The notes under the pieces are model-generated. The model had not been told where the DNA came from and searched no databases. It was given only the letters and a program-made list of their open reading frames with translations. The translations under genes and the position numbers were made by a program. Shown one piece after another: positions 6,095 through 13,235 of a DNA stretch of 16,019 nt (position 1 is its first letter; each line of letters starts with the position of its first letter). The DNA is from Balneolales bacterium (GTDB taxonomy: Bacteria; Bacteroidota; Rhodothermia; Balneolales; Natronogracilivirgulaceae): contig SLQC01000170.1 of the NCBI GenBank assembly GCA_007131625.1, forward strand, positions 1 to 16,019. Reading direction: 5' to 3'.

Positions 6095-7759
6095 ATGTCA
6101 AAACTAATTAGATATAACGTAGAAGCTCGAGACGGCCTCAAACGGGGTGTCGACAAATTGGGCAATGCCGTAAAAGTAACCCTGGGCCCCCGCGGCCGCA
6201 ATGTTGTCCTTGAGAAATCCTTTGGTGCGCCGACCGTGACAAAAGACGGTGTGACGGTTGCGAAGGAGATTGAACTCGAAGACAAACTGGAGAACATGGG
6301 TGCGCAAATGGTGCGTGAAGTTGCTTCCAAAACGTCTGATATCGCCGGTGACGGCACCACGACCGCAACCGTTCTTGCTCAATCCATCATCCAGACAGGA
6401 CTCAAAAATGTCACAGCCGGAGCAAATCCGATGGATCTCAAACGTGGGATAGATATTGCGGTTCGAGCCATTGTCGCCGAGCTGAAGAAAATCAGCCGCG
6501 ACATCAGCGACCGCAACGAGATCGCACAGGTTGGAACCATTTCAGCCAACAACGACGAATTTATCGGTAATCTGATTGCCGATGCCATGGAGAAAGTTGG
6601 CAAGGACGGAGTTATCACCGTTGAAGAAGCCAAGGGAACCGACACGTATCTGGAAACCGTGGAAGGAATGCAGTTTGATCGAGGTTATCTGTCACCCTAT
6701 TTTATTACCAATTCCGATAAGATGACCACCGAGCTGGAAGAGCCCTACATTTTGATCTTCGACAAAAAGATCTCCACGATGAAGGATCTGCTTCCGATTC
6801 TTGAAAAAGTGATTCAGACCGGCAAGCCGTTGTTGATCATCGCCGAAGATATCGAAGGAGAAGCGCTAGCCACGCTTGTGGTTAACAAATTGCGTGGAAC
6901 TCTCAAGATTGCTGCTGTCAAAGCTCCCGGATTTGGTGATCGACGTAAAGCGATGCTTGAAGATATCGCCATTCTTACCGGCGGAACCGTTATCTCTGAA
7001 GAGCGTGGTTACAAACTGGAGAATGCTACAATTGATTTTCTTGGTCAAAGTGCCCGAATCTCCATCGACAAAGACAACACCACAATTGTCGACGGAAAAG
7101 GTAAAGACGATGATATCAAAGCGCGTATCAACCAGATCAAAGTGCAAACTGAAGAAACCACATCCGACTATGATCGCGAGAAGCTCCAGGAGCGTCTTGC
7201 CAAGTTGAGCGGTGGTGTGGCTGTGCTTTACATTGGTGCTGCTTCTGAAGTTGAGATGAAAGAGAAAAAAGCGCGTGTGGAAGATTCATTGCATGCGACG
7301 CGTGCTGCTGTGGAAGAAGGTATCGTGGCAGGTGGCGGTGTGGCGCTTCTGCGCTGTGCCCACGCGCTGGACGGTCTGAAGGGGGAAAATCCGGATCAGG
7401 AAGTCGGGTTTAAAATCATTGCCCGGGCACTGGAAACACCGCTTCGCATTATTGCGAGCAATGCCGGCGTAGAAGGATCGATCGTTGTACAGAAAGTGAA
7501 AGAAGGCAAAGACGCTTTCGGATACAATGCCCGAACCGAAGTGTACGAAGATCTGACTAAAGCCGGTGTCATCGATCCGACCAAAGTGACCCGAATCGCA
7601 CTTGAAAATGCGGCTTCTGTCGCCGGATTAATGTTGACTACCGAAGCTGTAGTTACAGAAAAGCCGTCTGACGATGACGACAAAGGTGCCGGCGGTGGCG
7701 GCCCAGATATGGGCGGCATGGGTGGCATGGGTGGCATGGGCGGTGGCATGGGCTTCTAA
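6095..7759 (+). CDS. groEL: Chaperonin GroEL (Hsp60)
   Basis: ATP-driven 14-mer chaperonin that encloses and folds cytosolic proteins with GroES. At 554 aa it is full length and has all group I hallmarks: VTLGPRGRNVVLEKSFGAP (28-46), TKDGVTVAKEIEL (49-61, with the conserved Asp after Lys), AGDGTTTATVLA (84-95) for ATP hydrolysis, the apical stretch around YLSPYFITN, KAPGFGDRRKAMLEDIA (about residues 275-291), and GIVAGGGVALLR in the equatorial domain. The C-terminal tail is a GGM repeat ending MGGMGGGMGF, which lies inside the cavity in typical GroELs. It is co-transcribed with groES under HrcA/CIRCE control and followed by two hairpins, the second an intrinsic terminator. It is the only groEL in the window. 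Confidence 0.99.
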   Translation: MSKLIRYNVEARDGLKRGVDKLGNAVKVTLGPRGRNVVLEKSFGAPTVTKDGVTVAKEIELEDKLENMGAQMVREVASKTSDIAGDGTTTATVLAQSIIQTGLKNVTAGANPMDLKRGIDIAVRAIVAELKKISRDISDRNEIAQVGTISANNDEFIGNLIADAMEKVGKDGVITVEEAKGTDTYLETVEGMQFDRGYLSPYFITNSDKMTTELEEPYILIFDKKISTMKDLLPILEKVIQTGKPLLIIAEDIEGEALATLVVNKLRGTLKIAAVKAPGFGDRRKAMLEDIAILTGGTVISEERGYKLENATIDFLGQSARISIDKDNTTIVDGKGKDDDIKARINQIKVQTEETTSDYDREKLQERLAKLSGGVAVLYIGAASEVEMKEKKARVEDSLHATRAAVEEGIVAGGGVALLRCAHALDGLKGENPDQEVGFKIIARALETPLRIIASNAGVEGSIVVQKVKEGKDAFGYNARTEVYEDLTKAGVIDPTKVTRIALENAASVAGLMLTTEAVVTEKPSDDDDKGAGGGGPDMGGMGGMGGMGGGMGF

Positions 7760-7780
7760 ACAAGCCTGTGTGAAGCGCTG

Positions 7781-7799
7781 TGGACCGGCTTCCGGTCCA
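7781..7799 (+). terminator. First hairpin after groEL (perfect 8-bp stem)
   Basis: TGGACCGG (7781-7788), a 3-nt loop CTT, and CCGGTCCA (7792-7799) form a very stable, GC-rich perfect hairpin 21 bp after the groEL stop. It lacks a T-run, so by itself it is more likely an mRNA 3'-end stabiliser or a partner of the terminator that follows. Confidence 0.55.
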
Positions 7800-7821
7800 T
7801 CTGTTCATCACCGTTACATTG

Positions 7822-7862
7822 ACCCGATATTCCGGTATTATTCCGGGGTATCGGGTTTTTTT
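7822..7862 (+). terminator. Rho-independent terminator of the groESL operon
   Basis: ACCCGATA (7822-7829) pairs with TATCGGGT (7849-7856), with a nested CCGG/CCGG stem in the loop (7832-7835 and 7843-7846). It is followed at once by a run of seven T residues (7856-7862). This is the classic layout of an intrinsic terminator and defines the end of the heat-shock operon. Confidence 0.9.
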
Positions 7863-8137
7863 GTGGTGTGCCCGGCATAGTTCATTGAATCAACGGGGCA
7901 GATTTGCCTGTCTAACCATCATCTGATACTTTTAATGGTTAAATGAACAGTCGTATTATCCGGAAACGTTAGTTCGGTGGCGTGATAGAGCAGGTAAGAG
8001 TATCTTAAACGGAGAAAGTTATCTGCCCGGCCAATTCTTGGATAGATTGATGAACTTCTCATATAAATAGTATAACAGTATCATTGAACTTGGTTATTCA
8101 ATTGATTACATCATATATTCTCAAATGGACGGTTGTG

Positions 8138-8164
8138 AATATTACATTCTTTGAATGTAATATT
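8138..8164. repeat. Perfect 12-bp inverted repeat upstream of the accessory cluster
   Basis: AATATTACATTC, loop TTT, and GAATGTAATATT form a perfect hairpin or dyad 101 bp before the DegT-family start codon. A T-rich stretch lies about 13 nt further on (CTTTTTTTAG). It could be an operator for a dimeric regulator controlling the sugar cluster, or a weak AT-rich terminator. The spacing before the operon favours the operator reading, but this is inference. Confidence 0.5.
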
Positions 8165-8244
8165 TTATGAGCTGTCTTTTTTTAGTAAGTTGAGTGCTAT
8201 GGTTTTTTCGTTTAAAAAAGTGAAAAAAAACATAAACATATCAT

Positions 8245-8250
8245 TATAAT
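8245..8250 (+). promoter_or_regulatory. Possible -10 element TATAAT of the DegT-Gfo-PIG-L operon
   Basis: A perfect TATAAT sits 14 bp before the ATG at 8265 in an A-rich context. No good -35 is seen at the matching distance, and no Shine-Dalgarno precedes the ATG. If used, the mRNA would have a leader of only about 8 nt. This is tentative in such AT-rich DNA. Confidence 0.3.
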
Positions 8251-8264
8251 CTATTTCATATACT

Positions 8265-9554
8265 ATGTCACAAGCTACCTCTTTACAAAAATTAGCCTTA
8301 AACGGCGGACCGAAATCGGTGACCAGTAAAACAGTTGGTTGGCCGAATCTGGATGAAAAGGCAATAAAAGCAGTTGAAAAGGTTTTGCGGTCTGGTAAAG
8401 TCAATTACTGGACAGGGCCGAAAGGCATGGAGTTTGAAAAAAAATTCGCCGAATGGCAGGGGAGTAAGCATGCTATTACTGTAGCTACAGGAACAGCTGC
8501 TCTGCATACAGGGTTGGCGGCTTTGGGTATAGGGCCGGGTGATGAGGTTATTGTTCCAAGCTATACGTTTATAGCTTCAAGTTTTTCGGTAGTCCAGGCC
8601 GGTGCCGTTCCCCGGTTTGCCGATGTCAATATCGAAGACCATTGCATAAGTGTTGAATCAGCCGGGAAACTTGTCAATGAAAGGACAAAGGCCATCATGC
8701 CGGTTCATCTTTACGGAAATGTCTGTGAGATGGACAAGATCAATTCCTTTGCAAAAAAACACAATTTGTTTGTTATTGAAGATAATGCTGAAGCCTATGG
8801 GGGCTCCTATAAAGGTAAAAAAACTGGCACACTTGGCGATATTGCAGCATGCAGCTTTTGTCAGAACAAGACGTTCACAACAGGTGGAGAGGGTGGAATG
8901 GTAACCACGGATAACGAAGAGTTGGCTTGGCTTGCAAAAAGTTTCAGAGACCATGGGTACGACGTGAAGCAGCGGATGAGTTTGCTTGAACTCGAACAAA
9001 AACTGCCTTATATCCATAATGTTGTTGGCTGGAATTATCGCATGACCGAAATGCAGTCAGCGATAGGATTGGCTGAACTTGACAGAATGGATGACTGGAA
9101 TATGCCGTCCCGTCGCCGGAATGCACATATTATTATAGATCGGATAAAAGATCTACCCCAGGTGTTATATACACCGATTGATACGGAAGATCGTCAAAAC
9201 GGATGGTATGTTATGGCATTTTCTCTGGACATCGAAAACATGAATTGTGATATTCAGGAATTTGCTCAGGCTGCCGGAGCCGAAGGTGCTCCGGTTTGGA
9301 AAGTTTTTTGGCCACAATGTCATACCGAAGCGGCATTTCAAAAGCATCAGGCATTTGGCAAAAGCGGTTTTCCTTTTACTTCAAAGGAATTTACAAATCC
9401 TGAAAGCGTGGATTATACAAATGTGGATGTGCCGAATGCACGATGGCATGAAAAACACACCTTCACCTGTTTTGCTTTCCCGAGCTATACGGCCGAGAAT
9501 TGTGAACAGATTGGTGATGCATTGCGAAAAGTAATTCTGGCTTACTCAAAATAA
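8265..9554 (+). CDS. DegT/DnrJ/EryC1/StrS-family PLP-dependent sugar aminotransferase
   Basis: Members transfer an amino group, usually from Glu or Gln, to a keto group on a nucleotide sugar or on a free sugar or cyclitol; some may run in the deaminating direction. This fold-type I protein is 429 aa. The opening LALNGGPK resembles scyllo-inosose/AHBA-type members. VATGTAALHTGLAALGIGPGDEVIVPSYTF (73-102) binds PLP phosphate, IEDNAEAYGG (171-180) supplies D173 to the pyridine nitrogen, and CSFCQNKTFTTGGEGGMV (196-213) supplies the PLP-binding Lys, K202. NYRMTEMQSAIGL (257-269) is the usual dimer and substrate signature. No Shine-Dalgarno is seen. It is first in a plus-strand operon, 21 bp before a Gfo/Idh/MocA gene. 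That pairing recurs in aminocyclitol and 3-amino-sugar pathways such as the Bacillus kanosamine route. I cannot name the substrate. Confidence 0.93.
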   Translation: MSQATSLQKLALNGGPKSVTSKTVGWPNLDEKAIKAVEKVLRSGKVNYWTGPKGMEFEKKFAEWQGSKHAITVATGTAALHTGLAALGIGPGDEVIVPSYTFIASSFSVVQAGAVPRFADVNIEDHCISVESAGKLVNERTKAIMPVHLYGNVCEMDKINSFAKKHNLFVIEDNAEAYGGSYKGKKTGTLGDIAACSFCQNKTFTTGGEGGMVTTDNEELAWLAKSFRDHGYDVKQRMSLLELEQKLPYIHNVVGWNYRMTEMQSAIGLAELDRMDDWNMPSRRRNAHIIIDRIKDLPQVLYTPIDTEDRQNGWYVMAFSLDIENMNCDIQEFAQAAGAEGAPVWKVFWPQCHTEAAFQKHQAFGKSGFPFTSKEFTNPESVDYTNVDVPNARWHEKHTFTCFAFPSYTAENCEQIGDALRKVILAYSK

Positions 9555-9563
9555 TTACAATCA

Positions 9564-9570
9564 GGGAGGT
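9564..9570 (+). promoter_or_regulatory. Shine-Dalgarno GGGAGGT that fixes a TTG start
   Basis: GGGAGGT lies 5 bp before TTG at 9576. The nearer ATG at 9571 directly abuts the Shine-Dalgarno and is in another frame that soon stops. The strong Shine-Dalgarno, rare in this window, therefore supports the TTG as the start of the Gfo/Idh/MocA gene. Confidence 0.8.
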
Positions 9571-9575
9571 ATGAT

Positions 9576-10634
9576 TTGGGAAAAAAAATCAAATGGGGTG
9601 TTATCGGTTCCGGCGGTATCGCCCGGAGAAGAACAATTCCTGAAGGTATTATTCCTTCAGATAATGCTGAGTTAATTTCTGTATACAGCAGGACACCGGA
9701 AAACAACGATGAAGTTGCCAAAGAATTCAATGCCAGGGCTGCCGGTACACTGCAGGAGGTTCTTGATTCCGGTGTTGATGCAGTTTATGTGGCATCACCT
9801 GTTGACCGGCACCTGGAACAGGTTATTGCCTGTGCAAAAGCTAAAAAGCACATATTTTGCGAAAAACCTTTGGGTCTGAACGTTCAGGAAGTGGAGAAAA
9901 TGATTCGGGTCTGCAAAGAAGAAGGAGTTTTACTGGGCACTGGACTGATGATGCGGTTTCTGGCACAGCATCAGGCGGCGCTTCAATTGATACAAGAAGG
10001 TAAACTGGGAAAGTTGGTTTACGGCAGAGCCCAATTATCATGCTGGTATCCCCCTATGGAAGGTGCCTGGAGACAGGATCCGGCCGCCGGTGGCGGTGGT
10101 TCACTGGTGGATATGGGGAGCCATTGCATCGACCTTTTGGAAATGTTTTTCGGCAGGATCAAAAGCGTCAGTTGTTTTATTAATAATATTGTCCATGACT
10201 ACAAATCCGAAGACGGCGCAGTTATTTCCATCAAGTTTGAAAGCGGGGCTTTGGCTACTGTCGATACGTTCTTCTGCATACCGGATAACAGTAGTAAAAA
10301 TGTACTTGAACTTTACGGTTCCAGGGGGAGTATCCATGCAAAAGGAACGATTGGGCAGGGGGATGCCGGTGAGATGGTCGCATATCTGGAAGACGACAGC
10401 GCTGAATATGACGCACAGCAGGCAAGGGAAATCGGAAAGGGATTGACCATCAATCCGACTCCCGTCAATACCTATCTCGCTGAAATTGACGAATTCAGTA
10501 AAGCCATTCTTGAAAACAGGATGCCTGCCAATAACCATTTTACAGGGCTACATAATCAGATTGTGTTATCGGCATGCTATGAATCGGCTAAAACGAACAG
10601 GGTTGTCGAGATAAATCAACACATGCAGGTATGA
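9576..10634 (+). CDS. Gfo/Idh/MocA-family NAD(P)-dependent sugar oxidoreductase
   Basis: Expected to oxidise a sugar or cyclitol hydroxyl to a ketone, or the reverse, in the cytosol. The protein is 352 aa. Its N-terminal Rossmann fold begins KWGVIGSGGIARR (6-18), a GxGGIA dinucleotide loop. FCEKPLGLN (94-102) carries the family's catalytic Lys, K97. The C-terminal domain has GGGGSLVDMGSHCIDLLEMF (172-191), with the D179-x3-H183 pair placed as in inositol and glucose-fructose oxidoreductases. There is no signal peptide, unlike the Tat-exported members common in Bacteroidota. It starts at TTG with a good Shine-Dalgarno. Its TGA overlaps the next gene's ATG (ATGA, 10631-10634), so the PIG-L enzyme is translationally coupled. 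With the DegT-family neighbour it could form a keto-intermediate pair: one enzyme makes or reduces the ketone that the other trans- or deaminates. Confidence 0.93.
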   Translation: MGKKIKWGVIGSGGIARRRTIPEGIIPSDNAELISVYSRTPENNDEVAKEFNARAAGTLQEVLDSGVDAVYVASPVDRHLEQVIACAKAKKHIFCEKPLGLNVQEVEKMIRVCKEEGVLLGTGLMMRFLAQHQAALQLIQEGKLGKLVYGRAQLSCWYPPMEGAWRQDPAAGGGGSLVDMGSHCIDLLEMFFGRIKSVSCFINNIVHDYKSEDGAVISIKFESGALATVDTFFCIPDNSSKNVLELYGSRGSIHAKGTIGQGDAGEMVAYLEDDSAEYDAQQAREIGKGLTINPTPVNTYLAEIDEFSKAILENRMPANNHFTGLHNQIVLSACYESAKTNRVVEINQHMQV

Positions 10635-11383
10635 ATAAAATCGTGATAGGGATATTTGCACACCCCGACGATGCCGAACTTGTTTGTTCAGGAACCTTGT
10701 CGTTGTTACGTAAAGCCGGTTGGTCAGTACATATTGCAACCATGGCACCTGGTGATAAGGGCACAGCTGTGCATAACAGGGAAGAAATCAGTCGCATCAG
10801 AAAAACAGAGGCGGCCAATGCTGCAGAGGTGATCGGGGCTACCTATCATTGCCTCGAATTGGAAGACCTCTACATTCTCTACGATCGTAATACCATTAAC
10901 CGTACAACTGCCCTGGTCCGGAAAGTACGACCATCCCTCGTTTTTACCTCACCCCCTGATGACTATTTGATGGATCACGAGATGACCAGCAGAATTGTTC
11001 AGACTGCTTGTTTCGCTGCCGGAATCAAAAATATGGATGTCGATGAAGATCCCTTTGAGCCAACTCCGCATTTGTATTACTGTGATTCCATTGAAGGAAA
11101 AGACAAATTCGGCCGGCCGGTTTATCCGGCAATATATGTTGATGTATCCGGTGAAATGCAGATAAGAGAACAGATGCTGGCCTGTCATGAAAGCCAGCGC
11201 AGCTGGCTGATGGAGCATCACAAAATGGATGAATATCTTCTTGCGATGAAACGGTTTGCCCAAAAAAGAGGCAATGAATCCAACGTCGATTTTGCAGAGG
11301 GATTTATACAACATCTGGGACATGGGTATCCCCAGAACGATCTCCTTAAAGAGATTTTTTCAGATTTGGTGCGCACCAAGTAA
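10631..11383 (+). CDS. PIG-L (LmbE-like) zinc N-deacetylase
   Basis: PIG-L/LmbE enzymes remove acetyl groups from N-acetylated amino sugars or their conjugates, as in GlcNAc-PI, MshB (mycothiol), BshB (bacillithiol) and chitobiose deacetylases. This 250-aa protein shows IGIFAHPDDAELVCSG (6-21), giving zinc ligands H11 and D14 and the general base D13. SPPDDYLMDHEMTSRIV (107-123) gives the third ligand, H116. The region QMLACHESQRSWL (181-193) corresponds to the usual C-terminal helix. It has no signal peptide, so it is cytosolic. The start overlaps the Gfo/Idh/MocA stop by 4 bp. Its place between an aminotransferase/dehydrogenase pair and a NagB-like enzyme argues for an N-acetylated amino sugar or aminocyclitol substrate. 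A bacillithiol or mycothiol BshB/MshB role is possible but not supported by the neighbours. Confidence 0.92.
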   Translation: MNKIVIGIFAHPDDAELVCSGTLSLLRKAGWSVHIATMAPGDKGTAVHNREEISRIRKTEAANAAEVIGATYHCLELEDLYILYDRNTINRTTALVRKVRPSLVFTSPPDDYLMDHEMTSRIVQTACFAAGIKNMDVDEDPFEPTPHLYYCDSIEGKDKFGRPVYPAIYVDVSGEMQIREQMLACHESQRSWLMEHHKMDEYLLAMKRFAQKRGNESNVDFAEGFIQHLGHGYPQNDLLKEIFSDLVRTK

Positions 11384-11417
11384 ATCGTTTAGTCACTCAA
11401 AAACCAGTAGGAAAATT

Positions 11418-12350
11418 ATGCCAAGAAAAGAAAGCATGTTAGCCCCCGGTTGGTGGGATTTTACCACCCTGGACGACGAATTGTTGAATGATGTCGCAAA
11501 ACTCACTCCTGAAGATTTGCTTCAGTTGTCGAGAGATGGATTTAAAGTGGTGTTTTACGATTCACTTGAGGACTTCTATTTGGCAGAAGCACTCGAATAT
11601 ATTACATCCTGGAAACAATCGACCGCAGATGACCCGGTCGGGATTTGCGGACCGATCGGTCCTACCGAACAACTGCCTCTTGTTGCCAGACTCGTAAACG
11701 AACTGCAACTGGATTTGTCTGAGGCACATTTTTGGGGAATGGATGAATGGATTGTCAACGGAAGAGAAGTCGATGCTGATCATCTATTGTCATTTGAAAA
11801 AGCGGACCGGGAGCTTTGTTTTAACAGAATTGACAAAAAATTCAGGATTCCTGAAACGAATCTGCATTTTCCAAAAGCCGATACTTCGGAATTCATTGAC
11901 AGCTGGAACAGTGGGGTACGTTGTGCTGTGATGCAGGGTGGTCAAGGTGATGTAAAACACTGGGCATTCAATGATCCGGTGAAAAGGATTGGGGTTCACA
12001 AGGATGCTCCCCCATCACCGGAAGAATTCCGGAAGTTGACTACCAGAATTGTAGATCTGCATCCGGTAACATGCATGCAAAATGCACGTACCAGTGCCGG
12101 AGGTGTAGTGACTGGTGTTCCCACAAAAGCAGTTACAGTAGGTCCTGTCGAGACGTGGAAAGCAGGAAAAGTTTCAATCTGGCATGCCGGTATGCACGAC
12201 AATCCGTTTGGTCAGCGTTTGACAGCCTTTATGATTGGAAAGAAAATCACAGACAGTTCGGTTCCCATGTCTCTGTTGGCTGATCATCCCAACGTACAGT
12301 TTAACTATTACCGGGGAGGGATTGGTGTATGTGATACCGAAATGCACTGA
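11418..12350 (+). CDS. Divergent NagB/RpiA-fold glucosamine-6-phosphate isomerase/deaminase-like protein
   Basis: NagB converts glucosamine-6-phosphate to fructose-6-phosphate plus ammonia. This 310-aa protein keeps the overall layout: GICGPIGPTEQLPLVARLV (75-93) in place of the phosphate loop, FWGMDEWIV (105-113) with D109 matching the NagB ring-opening/proton-transfer Asp, DHLLSFEKADRELCFNRID (121-139) matching the segment after it, and MQGGQGDVKHWAFNDP (172-187) matching the NagB G-x-G-N-D-G-H-I-A-F-N-E-P motif. In that motif H181 is retained, but Glu becomes D186 and the Asp sits three rather than two residues before the His, so the catalytic centre is altered. The C-terminus LLADHPNVQFNYYRGG also resembles NagB. 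I chose ATG 11418 because AGGA precedes it by 5 bp; the frame stays open back to 11256, inside the PIG-L gene. It lies 34 bp after PIG-L. The true substrate may not be GlcN-6-P. Confidence 0.82.
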   Translation: MPRKESMLAPGWWDFTTLDDELLNDVAKLTPEDLLQLSRDGFKVVFYDSLEDFYLAEALEYITSWKQSTADDPVGICGPIGPTEQLPLVARLVNELQLDLSEAHFWGMDEWIVNGREVDADHLLSFEKADRELCFNRIDKKFRIPETNLHFPKADTSEFIDSWNSGVRCAVMQGGQGDVKHWAFNDPVKRIGVHKDAPPSPEEFRKLTTRIVDLHPVTCMQNARTSAGGVVTGVPTKAVTVGPVETWKAGKVSIWHAGMHDNPFGQRLTAFMIGKKITDSSVPMSLLADHPNVQFNYYRGGIGVCDTEMH

Positions 12351-12446
12351 AATGAAGCTATATTTGCAAGTTAGAAAATTATCTTGTTTCAGTATGGCTT
12401 CCCGGTTGTTGACCAGGCAGGAAGTTTGTTGGCTAATCAGGATAAT

Positions 12447-13118
12447 ATGAGCGCAATGGAAATTTACAATGTAGTTCGAGTGGATGATCCCTTGGAGATT
12501 GACGGAAATTGGGATAAGGCCATGTGGCAGAATGTGGAAGTCATCAGTATTAATCAGTTTTTGTGGACGGTTCCCGGTTTTCGACCATTTACGCAAGCGA
12601 AAATGATATATGACGACGAATTCCTCTTTGCTATATTCCGTGTTCAAGACCGCTATGTCCGGTGTATGGTCCAGGAATATAATGGACCGGTATATACAGA
12701 TAGTTGCGTTGAACTCTTTTTCTCACCGGATGTTCGTTTGCCGGAAAGATATTTTAATCTGGAGGTAAATTGTGGTGGGATTCCCCTGATGTATTACAAT
12801 ATCATTCCTCGCGTGGACAGAATCGTTCTTGATGTTGAAGACATAAAAAAAATAGAAATTGCCCATTCATTACCGCGAAAAGTATTTTCGGAAATTGTCG
12901 AAGACATTACATGGACTATAGAATATAAAATTCCATTTTCCATGCTTGAGAAATATTCCGAAATCACTCGTCCACAGAAAGGTGTTATCTGGAGGGTCAA
13001 TCTCTTTAAAATAGCACAAGAAGGATCCAATCCTCATTACGCATCATGGTCTAAAATAGACAGTGAAGTGCGTGATTTTCATGTACCGGATTTTTTTGGA
13101 AAATTCAAGTTTCATTAA
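12447..13118 (+). CDS. Carbohydrate-binding family 9-like (CBM9-like/DOMON-type) protein
   Basis: This 223-aa protein is made almost entirely of one beta-sandwich domain of the CBM9-like type. Evidence is the opening VVRVDDPLEIDGNWDKAMWQNVE (9-31), the strand pair AKMIYDDEFLFAIFRVQD (51-68), the acidic signature VYTDSCVELFFSPD (82-95), FNLEVNCGGIPLMYY (103-117), the later WTIEYKIPFSML (156-167) and VIWRVNLFKI (180-189). Relatives bind sugars or occur alongside glycan-degrading enzymes. Neither the ATG at 12447 nor an in-frame ATG at 12384 gives a signal peptide, so the protein appears cytosolic. I prefer 12447 because the domain starts shortly after it. A 96-bp gap separates it from the NagB-like gene, so it may belong to the same transcript. 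Its exact role is unknown. Confidence 0.78.
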   Translation: MSAMEIYNVVRVDDPLEIDGNWDKAMWQNVEVISINQFLWTVPGFRPFTQAKMIYDDEFLFAIFRVQDRYVRCMVQEYNGPVYTDSCVELFFSPDVRLPERYFNLEVNCGGIPLMYYNIIPRVDRIVLDVEDIKKIEIAHSLPRKVFSEIVEDITWTIEYKIPFSMLEKYSEITRPQKGVIWRVNLFKIAQEGSNPHYASWSKIDSEVRDFHVPDFFGKFKFH

Positions 13119-13159
13119 CAAATGATACAAAAAGTAAAATCTTTGATCATGGATGTCTG

Positions 13160-13222
13160 ATGCAGCTGAAATACAATCGCAGGACTTTTTTCATAGCTGT
13201 TCGGTGTATCTGCGCAAATTAA
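13160..13222 (+). CDS. Possible 20-codon leader ORF with Tat-like motif
   Basis: A short frame encodes MQLKYNRRTFFIAVRCICAN. YNRRTFF followed by hydrophobic residues resembles the start of a twin-arginine signal peptide, but it stops after 20 codons. It ends 13 bp before the ceramidase-like gene and is in a different frame from it. It may be the remnant of a lost exported protein, a leader peptide, or chance. No Shine-Dalgarno is seen. Confidence 0.2.
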   Translation: MQLKYNRRTFFIAVRCICAN

Positions 13223-13235
13223 ATGATAGACACAT

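Larger units (their letters stand above)
7863..8264. other. Non-coding gap between groEL terminator and the accessory cluster
   Basis: About 400 bp without a credible gene on either strand. It grows AT-rich toward the right. Contents I can see: distant inverted copies GGGCAGAT (7896-7903) and ATCTGCCC (8021-8028), a perfect 12-bp inverted repeat (8138-8164), and a TATAAT at 8245-8250 just 14 bp before the DegT-family gene start. A stretch around 7970-8040 looks slightly tRNA-like but lacks a T-arm. The promoter of the downstream cluster must lie here or be shared from upstream. Confidence 0.6.

Noticed and set aside
7396..7749. Minus-strand frame beginning with a Pro/Met repeat
   Set aside because: It is the antisense image of the GroEL GGM tail and equatorial domain.
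7690..7756. Tandem GGCATGGGT-type DNA repeats
   Set aside because: They encode the normal GGM tail of GroEL rather than a separate repeat element.
7970..8040. tRNA-like stretch (GATAGAGCAGGTAAGAG)
   Set aside because: No acceptor stem, no T-arm GTTCGA motif and no CCA; the arms do not pair as a cloverleaf.
11256..11417. Upstream extension of the NagB-like frame by 54 codons
   Set aside because: It overlaps the end of the PIG-L gene, encodes no NagB-like sequence, and a better ATG with AGGA lies at 11418.
12174..12647. A 157-codon minus-strand frame spanning two genes
   Set aside because: It is antisense to the NagB-like and CBM9-like genes and their gap, with no family features.
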